A DNA stretch of 64,000 nt, from assembly GCA_900544175.1 (NCBI GenBank), contig UQUN01000003.1, forward strand, positions 62,001-126,000, in the 5' to 3' direction. Shown piece by piece: positions 43,455 through 51,958 of the stretch; position 1 is the first letter of the stretch; every line of letters begins with the position of its first letter. A program made the position numbers and the translations under genes. The notes below the pieces were generated by a model. That model was not told the DNA's origin. It searched no databases and saw nothing but the letters and a program-made list of their open reading frames with translations. The DNA is from an uncultured Alistipes sp. Its GTDB lineage: Bacteria; Bacteroidota; Bacteroidia; Bacteroidales; UBA932.

Positions 43455-45743
43455 TCACTTCCATAACGTGAATCTCACTCCGGCATAAACAGTTATACCT
43501 GTTATGGGCCCCCAGATGACCGATGCGTTGAAATTACGGGAATACGGATCCCCGGCATCGATAACAGGATGCTCCTGCTTGAAACACGTAAGGTTCTCCG
43601 CGCCTATGTATACGTCTGTTCCCTTGAACTTACGTGTAATCTGAGCAAAAAGGACCGGATACACAGGACTCATGCCGCTCTCTCCGGCCTTTACGGCAAA
43701 TACAGGCAGGCGCGAGGGACCGTTGATCTGAGCGGTGAAGTCAAATGTCCACAAGTTCATCCTGGTCGCATACTGCAGGTTAAGCACTCCCTTGTAACGG
43801 CTGACAAGCGGTCTCTCCACCAGTCCCCTGCCTTTAAGAGTCACCTTGGAGTCCGTATATCTGAAAGTTGCCAGCACAGTGAAGCGTTCGAAAGGCTCTA
43901 TGGAGAAGTCAACCTGATATGTATTGGTATACGAGGGCCCGTCCAGATTGTATATATACACTGTACTGAAATCCCCGTACTCCTGATCCGCGATTACCTG
44001 GTCTGTAAATTCGCTGCGGAAATAGTCGAAACTGACATAACAGTTGTCTTCATACCCGACCGGCAGATAAGCGGTAACATTTCCACCGTAAGTCCATGCG
44101 GATTCCACATCCAGGTCTTTGTCCATAACTATGCGGCGGCCGGTGGACATCATTCCGAGATTGTCCGCCACCACATTCGGAGAGCGGGTTCCACGGCCTC
44201 CGGATGCCCTAAGCACGAGCCAGTCCACAGGAGACCACTTCAGGTTGGCTCTTGGCGACAGTCTCACACCGTAGATATTGTTCCAGTCCAGACTGAGGTC
44301 CACCACGGCAGAGAATTTATCCCCGAACGTATAAGTATACTCACCGTAGACGCCAAGCGAATTCTCCATACGCGACAGATCGTGATCCTTCCTCTCCACA
44401 ATGCGGTTCCCTTCAACACCTACAGTATAGCCATCATGCAGCACCTGCGAGTAACCGTCGAGAAAATCCCGTATCCCGAATGTGAACCTGTGAGAGTCAT
44501 CAGGCACACCCTGATACATGATGTTGATAAAACCTGAGTTCTGACTGCCGAAGAAACTCTTGAGTCCGAAATAGGAATCCATCTGATGCCAGGTATAGTC
44601 TGCCACAACTGCGATATTGTGGGAATTGTCGTCATTCAACGGTATTCCCACCTTGACATATCCGTTCAGACCTTTGTTGGTGATGTCCGTTCCCCACGGA
44701 GCTGTAAGAGAGCCCAGAGAATCCACATAGACACGCGAGAAATCCATCTGACCTCCTATACGGCCGTCATAAAGAGCCTTTACCCCAAAACGGACCTGCA
44801 CTCCGCTTTCATCGACATACAGCCATCTGTTTGCGAAATTGAACTGCATGGTGTTCGGCTCATCCCTGAAGCCGTCCCCGTTCATGTCATGCGGCATACT
44901 GGATGCAGAGGCATGGGCAAGCAGCACAGTACTCCATTTGTTTCCTATCTGAAGGGATGAGGCGACATTGAGTTCCGCCATCAGCATACTGTTGAGATAT
45001 GCGTTTACGAACAGTGGCTTTTCGTCCGTAGGCTTCCTGTGCTCCATATTTATCTGGCCGGTAATGGCCTCCACGCCGTTGATTACCGAAGACGGCCCTT
45101 TCGCCACCTGAATACTCTCAAGCCACTGTCCCGGCACATAGGACAGCCCGAATGGAGCAGCCAGGCCGCGCATGACAGGACGGTTCTCATCCAGCATTGC
45201 CGTGTATATACCGGACAGACCGAGCAGACGGATCTGCCTTGCTCCCGTCACGGCATCGGAATACCCTACCGAGACCGAAGCCGAATTCTCGAAACTCTCG
45301 GCCAGATTGCAGCAGGCCATTTTGTTAAGGCCGGCAGACGATATTACCTCAGTCTTTACGTTTGACAGCCGGGACAGATAATTGGCGTCCGTACGAGCCG
45401 TGACCACGGCCTCGTCCAGCTGATTGTCACTGCGCAGGACCACCTCCACGAAAGTCTCGTCCGGTGCTATCACCAAAGTATCCCGAGCATAGCCAAGAGC
45501 AGCGGTGACCAGGGTCCGGTCCTTCCCGTTGTCCATTCCTATAGAGAAACGTCCCTGGCCATCACAGTCAGCGTATGTGCCCGATTCGATCCAGTATACT
45601 GCCGCATACGGCACTGGAGCCTTATTCCCTTCATCATCGAGGGTAAGGACAACTCCCCTGAGCACCCGGTCCTCATGCGCACTCGCAGGCACTGTTACGG
45701 ACAACAGTAATGCTATTGTCAGATATACAGCTGTATGTTTCAT
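43455..45743 (-). CDS. TonB-dependent receptor with carboxypeptidase-like regulatory domain
   Basis: 762 residues from ATG 45,743 (an upstream extension lacks a signal peptide). After the signal peptide (LTIALLLSVTVPASA) comes a carboxypeptidase-regulatory-like domain (VLRGVVLTLDDEGNKAPVPY) and a plug (LDEAVVTART; GARQIRLLGLSG; ESIQVAKGPSSVINGVEAITG), then a 22-strand barrel ending WGPITGITVYAGVRFTLWK. No SusD follows, so it is not a glycan system. The adjacent HMA gene favours a metal complex as cargo. Confidence 0.9.
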   Translation of the reverse strand: MKHTAVYLTIALLLSVTVPASAHEDRVLRGVVLTLDDEGNKAPVPYAAVYWIESGTYADCDGQGRFSIGMDNGKDRTLVTAALGYARDTLVIAPDETFVEVVLRSDNQLDEAVVTARTDANYLSRLSNVKTEVISSAGLNKMACCNLAESFENSASVSVGYSDAVTGARQIRLLGLSGIYTAMLDENRPVMRGLAAPFGLSYVPGQWLESIQVAKGPSSVINGVEAITGQINMEHRKPTDEKPLFVNAYLNSMLMAELNVASSLQIGNKWSTVLLAHASASSMPHDMNGDGFRDEPNTMQFNFANRWLYVDESGVQVRFGVKALYDGRIGGQMDFSRVYVDSLGSLTAPWGTDITNKGLNGYVKVGIPLNDDNSHNIAVVADYTWHQMDSYFGLKSFFGSQNSGFINIMYQGVPDDSHRFTFGIRDFLDGYSQVLHDGYTVGVEGNRIVERKDHDLSRMENSLGVYGEYTYTFGDKFSAVVDLSLDWNNIYGVRLSPRANLKWSPVDWLVLRASGGRGTRSPNVVADNLGMMSTGRRIVMDKDLDVESAWTYGGNVTAYLPVGYEDNCYVSFDYFRSEFTDQVIADQEYGDFSTVYIYNLDGPSYTNTYQVDFSIEPFERFTVLATFRYTDSKVTLKGRGLVERPLVSRYKGVLNLQYATRMNLWTFDFTAQINGPSRLPVFAVKAGESGMSPVYPVLFAQITRKFKGTDVYIGAENLTCFKQEHPVIDAGDPYSRNFNASVIWGPITGITVYAGVRFTLWK

Positions 45744-45760
45744 CTCTATTTTACAGACCG

Positions 45761-45768
45761 CAAAAATA
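45761..45768 (-). promoter_or_regulatory. -7 box for the TonB-receptor operon
   Basis: TATTTTTG on the minus strand, 17 bases before the receptor start; supports the ATG at 45,743. Confidence 0.55.
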
Positions 45769-45885
45769 CCTATTTTTTCCCACTCCGCCAAGTTCTCCCC
45801 AAAAGCGTTCAGAAGAACAGCACCCACACTGATTTGTCAGGAACTCTGCATGCCGACACCAGGGACAACCGGAAGATTTTATGAT

Positions 45886-45893
45886 TATTTTTG
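45886..45893 (+). promoter_or_regulatory. -7 box for the MFS transporter gene
   Basis: TATTTTTG on the plus strand, 25 bases before the ATG at 45,919; supports that start rather than in-frame ATGs much further upstream. Confidence 0.55.
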
Positions 45894-45918
45894 CGCCGCT
45901 CGATCGGATAAGGAAGCT

Positions 45919-47079
45919 ATGGAGAAAAATATATTCTCAAAGGACACGGTACTGGTACTGGCCGCATGTTTCTGCTTCATGTCCTGCCATACGATGATAA
46001 TTCCCATACTGGCAGGATTTACGGGCAACCTTGGCGGCAGCGGCCTTCTAATGGGCACCGTAGTGGGCATTACCAACCTCGTATCCATCGGATTCAGGAT
46101 TGTCTCGGGTCCGATGGTGGACAGAGTGACCAAGAGACAGCTCTCGCAATGGGGCGCCGCGCTTATGCTGGCCGGCTGTCTCGGATGTGCCCTTACCGTA
46201 AACACATGGCTGCTGCTGGCCGCGCGTATAGTACACGGCATCGGCTTCGCATGCTGCTCCGTAGGATTGTCCACATGGTTCTCCATGCTCATCCCGAAAG
46301 AGAAAATAGGCTCAGGCATGGGCATATACGGGACAGTCCAGGCAGTAGCACTGGCCGTGGCCCCTTCTCTGGGCATCAACCTGGAAAGGGCCATGGGTTT
46401 CCGTCCGGTATTCTGGGGCGCAGTCATATCCGCAGCCCTGATCATTGCCCTGACTATGGCCGTAGGGCACAAAGGAGAGCGTACAGATACTGCACACACA
46501 GCCGGACAACGGGACCGGCTCAGGCTTTTGGAGACAAGTGTTATACCTATAGCACTGATTGTAACTCTTTTCACCATTCCGTACACAGCCACCCAGTCCT
46601 TCCTCGTGCAGATAGTCAGACAGACCGGAGCGGCCATGCATCCGGAACTGTTCTTCGCAGCCTATGCCATCGCGCTGGTATGTATGCGGGTAGGATTCCG
46701 CAACTATTTCGACCGCGTGCCCTACCGGCGCTTTATGGCCCTATGCACCATAAGCGCGACAGTGTCCATGCTGCTGCTCGGCACCGGCGGCAACAACCTG
46801 ACCCTGATAGCGGCAGCCGTGTGCATGGCCGGAGGTTTCGGCATCATGTGCTCGGAGTCCCAGGCTACGGCCATGACCATGGTGGACAACTCCAAAAGGG
46901 GACTGGCCAACAACACCTACCTTATCGGCCTGGACTGCGGCATGGCACTCGGTCCCATGACAGGAGGGCTGCTGTACAGCCATGCCCAGGTACAGTATTT
47001 CTACCCGTGGCTCATGATTACCGCAGTCCTCGGAGCCGTTGTCTACCTTATCGGCAGAAAAAGACTGTCCAGGCTGTAA
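45919..47079 (+). CDS. MFS transporter
   Basis: 386 residues from ATG 45,919, with about 12 hydrophobic helices. The loop 2-3 motif is seen as FRIVSGPMVDRVTKRQLSQWG and the second-half copy as FRNYFDRVPYRRFMAL. The family covers drug and small-molecule exporters. The substrate cannot be told. It converges on an AraC-type gene with a 37-base overlap, and that gene has lost its end here. Confidence 0.88.
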   Translation: MEKNIFSKDTVLVLAACFCFMSCHTMIIPILAGFTGNLGGSGLLMGTVVGITNLVSIGFRIVSGPMVDRVTKRQLSQWGAALMLAGCLGCALTVNTWLLLAARIVHGIGFACCSVGLSTWFSMLIPKEKIGSGMGIYGTVQAVALAVAPSLGINLERAMGFRPVFWGAVISAALIIALTMAVGHKGERTDTAHTAGQRDRLRLLETSVIPIALIVTLFTIPYTATQSFLVQIVRQTGAAMHPELFFAAYAIALVCMRVGFRNYFDRVPYRRFMALCTISATVSMLLLGTGGNNLTLIAAAVCMAGGFGIMCSESQATAMTMVDNSKRGLANNTYLIGLDCGMALGPMTGGLLYSHAQVQYFYPWLMITAVLGAVVYLIGRKRLSRL

Positions 47080-47771
47080 CCACGTCCGTCTTCTGCCTGC
47101 CTGCGTTTCCTGTACTGCAACGGCGTGACCCCGTAATGCCGCTTGAAAAGCCGCCCGGCGTATTTCGGCGAGATATGGAATTTAGCGGCTATGGCCTCCA
47201 GTGTCAGAAGCTCCGGCTGGTGGAGGTGCTGCTGGATGTACTGCAGCATATAGCGGGGCCGGCCCTCCGCCGCACGCTCCCGCACAGGCTCTATGGCGGA
47301 CAGATTCCTCGCGCAGACAAGTACCACACTGTGAACATAGTGCTGCAACAGATGCTCCGAGAAGTCACGCCCGCTGCCTGTCTCCCGGACAATCATCTCC
47401 ATCAGACGGTCCAGCGTGCCGGAGTCATCCCCGGACAGGCCAATGCGGAAATCCGATTTCAGTTCCAACAGGCCTGCAAGTCCCGCACCTACGAAATCCA
47501 ACAGGTAATTCTGAGTGAAGCGGATAAACACATAGCGACTGTGACACTCAATCGTGAACAGATGCGGAGTGTCGGGCGGTATCAGAAACAGGTCGCGCTC
47601 CCGGTACCGGCAATGCTCCTGCCCGCTGCCGAAGACACTGGCCTCGAAATCCCCGCTGCCGCTGAGGATATAGACCATCTCGTAAAAGGAGTGCTGGTGC
47701 CTTCCTCTAGGAAAATCATCGTGCTCCCTCAGAAGGATCTCGAACGGGCGGTACAGGTTCTCTTTCCACAT
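47043..47771 (-). CDS. AraC-family regulator truncated in the second HTH
   Basis: 242 residues from ATG 47,771. The cupin-like sensor domain (GRHQHSFYEMVYILSGSGDF; RDLFLIPPDTPHLFTIE) is followed by one HTH (LTLEAIAAKFHISPKYAGRL) and the linker TPLQYRKRR. The family's second HTH should follow, but the frame runs into unrelated sequence antisense to the MFS gene and stops at 47,043. About 45-50 residues are missing, so DNA binding is likely impaired. It is divergent from the broken DMT transporter, which it probably once regulated. Confidence 0.75.
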   Translation of the reverse strand: MWKENLYRPFEILLREHDDFPRGRHQHSFYEMVYILSGSGDFEASVFGSGQEHCRYRERDLFLIPPDTPHLFTIECHSRYVFIRFTQNYLLDFVGAGLAGLLELKSDFRIGLSGDDSGTLDRLMEMIVRETGSGRDFSEHLLQHYVHSVVLVCARNLSAIEPVRERAAEGRPRYMLQYIQQHLHQPELLTLEAIAAKFHISPKYAGRLFKRHYGVTPLQYRKRRQAEDGRGYSLDSLFLPIR

Positions 47772-47796
47772 GGTTGATTTATTCAATAATATAGCG

Positions 47797-47836
47797 CAAA
47801 AGTACAAAAAAGAGCAGTACAATTCGCATACTTTTG
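47797..47836. promoter_or_regulatory. Divergent promoters, AraC remnant and DMT pseudogene
   Basis: TACTTTTG on the minus strand (47,804-47,797) and on the plus strand (47,829-47,836) face apart, forming a GCAAAAGTA/TACTTTTGC inverted repeat. Confidence 0.5.
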
Positions 47837-47868
47837 CAGCCGGAAAACCGGATAAGAAGTTTACGGAA

Positions 47869-48426
47869 ATGAAGTTCAATCTGAAGGGCCATGCCGCTAT
47901 GCTGGGGGCAAATACGATGTGGGGACTGATGTCGCCTGTATCCAAGCTGATTATGGCCTCAGGGGCGGTAAGCCCTTTTGTAATGACGGACCTGCGGGTC
48001 GGAGGGCGATGCTGCTTTTCTGGATCGCCTCCCTGTTCCAGAAACCCGAGCACGTCAGTCCCAAGGACATGGTGACACTGTTTTTCGCCTCGCTGTTCGC
48101 AATCGTGCTCAACCAGGGCTGCTTCATCCTGGGAGTCAGCATGAGCTCCCCCACCGATGCGTCCATCATCACCACAAGCATGCCGCTCTGGGCCATGGTG
48201 CTGGCTGCCTACATCCTGAAAGCCGGTCACAGGCAAGAAAGTGGCGGGCATCGCCTGTGGGGCGGGAGGCGCCCTGATGCTCATCTTAGGCAGCAGCGCC
48301 AACGGCAGTGCGGCATCATCCGGCAGCGGCACTGCCATCCGGGGCGACCTTCTGGTGCTGTTCGCCCAGTTCTGCTACGCATTCTACATTGTTTACTATA
48401 AGGATTTTGTCGGAAAAAAACGATAT
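47869..48426 (+). pseudogene. DMT (EamA) transporter, frameshifted and truncated
   Basis: Starts MKFNLKGHAAMLGANTMWGL at 47,869. One base is missing near 48,005, moving the frame; the protein continues as AMLLFWIASLFQKPEHVSP and FILGVSMSSPTDASIIT. A second change, an extra A in the run near 48,218-48,222, restores the first frame (PVTGKKVAGIACGAGG). It then ends at IVYYKDFVGKKRY, about half the normal 300 residues, just after an A-run. Drug/metabolite transporter family, clearly inactive. Confidence 0.85.
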
Positions 48427-48582
48427 TGAAATAGGAATATATTAAAAATAAGCTATTTATAAGCATTTCTCAAAAAACGAGGTAATGACTTGGAAACAGT
48501 CACAAATTCTGCAATATGCGGTAAATTTCTGTCAAACAACTCTTGTCTTAGCGCAAAGATACGGGAAAGCAACCAAATTCTA
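48427..48582 (-). other. AT-rich gap with an outward minus-strand promoter
   Basis: No gene is visible. A -7 box TATCTTTG (48,561-48,554) on the minus strand would start a transcript running toward the DMT pseudogene with no frame of note. A weak GCT-rich hairpin followed by TTATTTTTAA at about 48,455-48,435 could end it. It may be a small RNA or a remnant leader. Confidence 0.35.
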
Positions 48583-48933
48583 TTACCGTTTCCCATATTT
48601 CTTTTCAAATAATTCTGTATTCTTCTCTCCCCATGCAATCATAGCATCGATGATGGGAATAAGCGTCATCCCCAACGGAGTGATAGCATACTCCGAACGA
48701 GGAGGCAGTTCAGGGTAGATGGTCTTCGATACGAGCCCGTCCTCTACCAGTTCCTTCAGTTGCAAGTCGAGCACACGAGGCGTGGCTTCGGGAAATATCT
48801 TGTGCAATTCACTGGGACGCAGGGCACGGTGGCGCAGTTCGTCCAAGATGCATGACTTCCACTTGGAATCAATCAGGCTCATGGTCAGCCGCAAGGGACA
48901 GTCCAAATCTACGGGTATCTTTCTTTCGTACAT
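48583..48933 (-). CDS. HxlR-family transcriptional regulator
   Basis: 116 residues from ATG 48,933, a complete winged-helix HxlR protein: SKWKSCILDELRHRALRPSEL, EATPRVLDLQLKELVEDGLV and YAITPLGMTLIPIIDAMIAWG. Such regulators sense aldehydes, quinones or oxidants, often through Cys (one Cys here in DCPLRL). It is divergent from an NTF2-like/flavodoxin operon and presumably represses it. Confidence 0.9.
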   Translation of the reverse strand: MYERKIPVDLDCPLRLTMSLIDSKWKSCILDELRHRALRPSELHKIFPEATPRVLDLQLKELVEDGLVSKTIYPELPPRSEYAITPLGMTLIPIIDAMIAWGEKNTELFEKKYGKR

Positions 48934-48959
48934 GGTTTTATCTTTATTGAATGTTACGC

Positions 48960-49050
48960 CTGCAAAGGTAAGGATAATATATCGTAACGGGTATATACCG
49001 AATAATTTTTCGGTACTTGTGCAAACTGGAGGAATCACCTACCTTTGCAG
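48960..49050. promoter_or_regulatory. Mirrored promoters and palindromic operator, HxlR control region
   Basis: CTGCAAAGGTA (48,960-48,970) and its exact reverse complement TACCTTTGCAG (49,040-49,050) are the -7 regions for hxlR and the NTF2 gene. The plus promoter also has CTTG at 49,016-49,019, 20 bases upstream. Midway lies GGTATATACC (48,990-48,999), a perfect 10-bp palindrome and the best candidate for the HxlR-binding site. Confidence 0.65.
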
Positions 49051-49085
49051 CATCAAAACAAGATAATCAATTAAACATTAGCATC

Positions 49086-49469
49086 ATGAGAGCAAATATC
49101 GAAGAGTACAAGGCAGTGGAAGAAGCTGCCATGAAGTTTGTGAAAAGTGTGGCAGAAGGCAACAGCAAGTATGCCCGCGAATTGTTTATTGACGAAGCCG
49201 TCTTATTCGGCTACTTGGACGGGAAGCTGGAGCACGGCAGCATCAAGCAGTTCTACCACAATGTGGACACCGTAGGCGCAGGCGATGACTTCAAGGCACG
49301 CATCGACGTGGTGGACGTAGAAGAGACCCTCGCCGTGGTGCGCGTGCTGGAAGAGAAATGGGGAGGCCGTATCGACTTCACCGACTACCTGCTGCTGATG
49401 AAGATGGACGGCGAGTGGCGGTGCGTGGCGAAGGCGTACAATCAGAATTCGAATACCATTCAAAAGTAA
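49086..49469 (+). CDS. NTF2-like (lumazine-binding type) protein
   Basis: 127 residues from ATG 49,086. An alpha/beta cone fold is indicated by EEYKAVEEAAMKFVKSVAEGN, LFIDEAVLFGYLDGKLEHGS and the last strands TDYLLLMKMDGEWRCVAKAY. The putative lumazine-binding branch of the SnoaL/NTF2 group binds small molecules. First gene of the HxlR-controlled unit, 12 bases before the next gene. Confidence 0.8.
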   Translation: MRANIEEYKAVEEAAMKFVKSVAEGNSKYARELFIDEAVLFGYLDGKLEHGSIKQFYHNVDTVGAGDDFKARIDVVDVEETLAVVRVLEEKWGGRIDFTDYLLLMKMDGEWRCVAKAYNQNSNTIQK

Positions 49470-49481
49470 GGAGGAAGCGTC

Positions 49482-50021
49482 ATGAAGATAACAGTTATTA
49501 CGGGAAGTCCACGCAAGCATGGCAACAGCTTTGCCATGACGGACGCATTTATCAGGGAAGCGGAGACACTCGGCCACACGGTGCGACGATTTGATGCCGC
49601 ACTGATGAAGATAGGCGGTTGCCGTGCCTGCCAGACCTGCTTCAAGACGGGCAAGGCTTGTTCGTTCGACGACGATTTCAACCTTATCGCACCTGCCATT
49701 ATGGAAGCCGATGCTGTTGTATTCACCATGCCAACCTACTGGTATTCCATCCCGGCACAGATAAAGGGTGTGATTGACCGCCTGTTTTCATTCGTGGTGG
49801 GCGGAAAGGATATCGCCGGAAAGAAATGCGGACTGATAGCCTGCTGCGAAGAAAACGACGTGACGGTAATGGACGGCATCCGTATGCCGCTGGAACGTTC
49901 TGCCGCTCTGCTGAAATGGGAGATGGCTGGCGAAGTGCTTATTACCGGAGTATTGAACGAAGGTGACATCAACAAGACGGACGGCTGCAAGCAAGCGGCT
50001 GAACTGGCGCATAAATTCTGA
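49482..50021 (+). CDS. Flavodoxin-fold NAD(P)H oxidoreductase
   Basis: 179 residues: FMN phosphate loop VITGSPRKHGNS, a Cys motif GCRACQTCFKTGKAC as in iron-sulfur flavoproteins and their relatives, and AVVFTMPTYWYSIPAQIKGVIDR. Reduces quinones or other electrophiles with FMN. Only 4 bases separate it from a second, related flavoprotein gene, so both are likely made together under HxlR control. Confidence 0.88.
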   Translation: MKITVITGSPRKHGNSFAMTDAFIREAETLGHTVRRFDAALMKIGGCRACQTCFKTGKACSFDDDFNLIAPAIMEADAVVFTMPTYWYSIPAQIKGVIDRLFSFVVGGKDIAGKKCGLIACCEENDVTVMDGIRMPLERSAALLKWEMAGEVLITGVLNEGDINKTDGCKQAAELAHKF

Positions 50022-50025
50022 ACGT

Positions 50026-50658
50026 ATGAAGGTATTGCTGATTAATGGCAGCCCGAATCAAACGGGCTGCACCTATACCGCCCTGCACGAAGTGGAAACC
50101 ACCTTGCAGGCAAACGGCATTGAGACGGAATTGCTGTATTTAGGCAAGAAGCCCATAGCGGGCTGCATCGCCTGTGGAGCCTGCATGAATACAGGACATT
50201 GTTTCCGCGACGACCTCGTGCAAGAGATACAGAAACGGCTGGATGAATTTGATGCCATCGTCATCGGTTCTCCGGTTTATTACAGTGCACCAACGGGGCA
50301 ACTCGTTTCGTTCCTGAACCGCCTGTTCTTCGCCACGGAGAACCGCATGGCGGGCAAGCTCGGCGCATCAGTAGTATCGTGCCGCCGTGGCGGAGCCTCC
50401 GCCACCTTCGAGCAATTGAATCAATATTTCACTATTGCGAATATGCCTATCGTAGCATCGCAATACTGGAACTCGGTACACGGCTTCACACCCGACGATG
50501 TGCGCAAGGACAAGGAAGGCTTGCAGACCATGCGCATCTTGGGGCAAAATATGGCGTGGTTGCTAAAGTGCATTGAAAGCGGACGGAAGAACGGCGTTCG
50601 CAAGCCGGAATATGAACCGAGAATGCGGACGCACTTCATCCAAGACAAATATGAATAA
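50026..50658 (+). CDS. Flavodoxin-fold NADPH-dependent FMN reductase
   Basis: 210 residues from ATG 50,026. FMN loop LLINGSPNQTGCTYTAL, the motif GCIACGACMNTGHC and VIGSPVYYSAPTGQLVSFLNRLFF place it in the same family as the gene upstream; the two differ enough that the duplication is not recent. Likely role: reductive detoxification of electrophiles or quinones. Ends the HxlR operon. Confidence 0.88.
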   Translation: MKVLLINGSPNQTGCTYTALHEVETTLQANGIETELLYLGKKPIAGCIACGACMNTGHCFRDDLVQEIQKRLDEFDAIVIGSPVYYSAPTGQLVSFLNRLFFATENRMAGKLGASVVSCRRGGASATFEQLNQYFTIANMPIVASQYWNSVHGFTPDDVRKDKEGLQTMRILGQNMAWLLKCIESGRKNGVRKPEYEPRMRTHFIQDKYE

Positions 50659-50794
50659 CCAAACTTAACAAGAAAACTTATAGATTTTTGAGTAGAGGAT
50701 GTTTCCTGTCCGATTTTGAATTTAACCAATGGGAGGATAGCAAGCGGTTTTGGTCTGCCCAAACACAAACTTGCGATCCTCCCGTTGGCATCGT

Positions 50795-50941
50795 TTATAA
50801 TCTCATGCCCTTGTCTCTCCTAAGCGGCTTAACAGTCCTTTTAATGGATGAGAACAGCCTGCCAAACTGTTCCTTGAACGGTTTTGAACGGGACAAGTCC
50901 GGCTTGTCTATCATGACATTTGAGCCGTGATAAAGCCTCAT
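50795..50941 (-). pseudogene. Truncated DUF3990 (ADP-ribosyltransferase-like) gene
   Basis: 48 codons starting at ATG 50,941, overlapping the DUF3791 stop (ATGA). The start MRLYHGSNVMIDKPDLSRSK is typical of DUF3990 proteins, of about 150 residues, which I recall belong to the ADP-ribosyl clan. After PFKEQFGRLF the family pattern (FG-GFY) is lost, and a stop appears at 50,797-50,795. The remainder is missing or decayed in the following 136 bases. Confidence 0.6.
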
Positions 50942-51162
50942 GACAAACGTCCTCCATTTCTGCCGCACACCTGCACCAGATCGCTGATTGTATCCTCAAA
51001 CGACTGAGTATGCATCACGTTGTAATGCTTAAAGAAGAAATCAAGTCCCTTAAAGCGAAGCAAATAGTTGTACGCTTGCTTTTTGCTCAGGCTGAAAGCA
51101 AGCGCGAAATCCGCTATCATAGCGACTGTATACTCCAATTTGTTTTTCTCTGTCCGGGACAT
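50938..51162 (-). CDS. DUF3791 domain-containing protein
   Basis: 74 residues. The pattern EYTVAMIADFALAFSLSKKQAYNYL and YNVMHTQSFEDTISDLVQVC matches DUF3791, a small helical family found next to DUF3990 toxin-like genes. It may act as an antidote or partner. The gene is intact while its partner is truncated, as expected if the toxin was lost first. Between it and the GNAT gene lie 42 bases. Confidence 0.75.
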   Translation of the reverse strand: MSRTEKNKLEYTVAMIADFALAFSLSKKQAYNYLLRFKGLDFFFKHYNVMHTQSFEDTISDLVQVCGRNGGRLS

Positions 51163-51204
51163 ATCTGTATTTTATGCAAAAAAAAATGACTTTAACCGAA
51201 AAAT

Positions 51205-51744
51205 TTACAGAGCCGATGCCTGCCATTCCTCTAACGTAAGGCGCATGAAATGCTCCGTACGCACATCGCCCAAGGGAGAGACATTGCCGGTCTCGGTGTG
51301 GTGGTATCTGAGTCCGCATTTCTCCATGACCCTGCGGGACTGCCGGTTCCCGTCGTAATAGCCGCACCATACGGCGGAGACTCCCAGTTCTGTGAAACAT
51401 CTCCGTATCAGGCAGCGCACCGCCTCGGGGATCAGGCCACGGCCCCAGTAAGGCACCCCTATCCAGTAGCCGATCTCGGCCTCCCCCTCCTGCATGGCCG
51501 CGCTGTGCATACCGTCCCCGAACATGATGCCCGCGCTGCCCACCGGCTCACCGGTCTCCTTCAAAACCACGGCGTAGGTCTCGGGAGCGGCGAACACCGT
51601 GCGGATAATCTCTAAGCTGTGTTCCACTGAGACATGCGGCGACCAGCCGGCAATAGGACCTACAGCCGGGTCACTGGCATATTTGAAAAGAGCCTCCGCA
51701 TCGGCTTCCTGCCAAGGACGGAGGATAAGTCTGGCTGTTTCCAT
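51205..51744 (-). CDS. GNAT-family acetyltransferase (RimJ/RimL type)
   Basis: 179 residues from ATG 51,744 (METARLILRPWQEADAEAL). Conserved: EIGYWIGVPYWGRGLIPEAVRCLI and GYYDGNRQSRRVMEKCGLRY, the acetyl-CoA pocket of the RimJ/RimL group. It may modify a protein N-terminus or small amine. Codon upstream extension was rejected as non-conserved. Divergent from the AraC-acetyltransferase pair. Confidence 0.85.
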   Translation of the reverse strand: METARLILRPWQEADAEALFKYASDPAVGPIAGWSPHVSVEHSLEIIRTVFAAPETYAVVLKETGEPVGSAGIMFGDGMHSAAMQEGEAEIGYWIGVPYWGRGLIPEAVRCLIRRCFTELGVSAVWCGYYDGNRQSRRVMEKCGLRYHHTETGNVSPLGDVRTEHFMRLTLEEWQASAL

Positions 51745-51887
51745 GTTGTCAATAATCATCAGGACGGCCGATACCATAGCCGTTTCTGCTATAAGTAAAA
51801 CTATACTGCCTCGAGCCGCAACATGCATGCCAGCCCTATGACCGTCTGCCTTGTCCACGCACTTCTTCTGCTGCACAACGCAAGAAA
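51745..51887. other. Gap upstream of the AraC control region
   Basis: No gene seen. On the minus strand, short hydrophobic frame remnants (GSIVLLIAETAMVSAVLMII) suggest a lost membrane protein, but nothing is recognisable. Confidence 0.3.
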
Positions 51888-51933
51888 TTGAGCCTCACGG
51901 CAAACACCGTATCGGGACAATCAGTTATCTTTG
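51888..51933 (+). promoter_or_regulatory. AraC operator A and promoter of the araC gene
   Basis: TTGAGCCTCACGGCAAA (51,888-51,904), 21-base spacer, then -7 TATCTTTG (51,926-51,933). The same arrangement, with 15 of 17 identical bases and an identical 21-base spacer, precedes the acetyltransferase gene. It occupies the -52 to -36 zone, as expected for an AraC-type activator site overlapping -33. Confidence 0.65.
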
Positions 51934-51958
51934 TACCTGTACATTTATCGCAAAAGTC

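Noticed and set aside
47043..48338. 431-residue AraC reading
   Set aside because: The first 189 residues are antisense to the DMT pseudogene; the real start is ATG 47,771.
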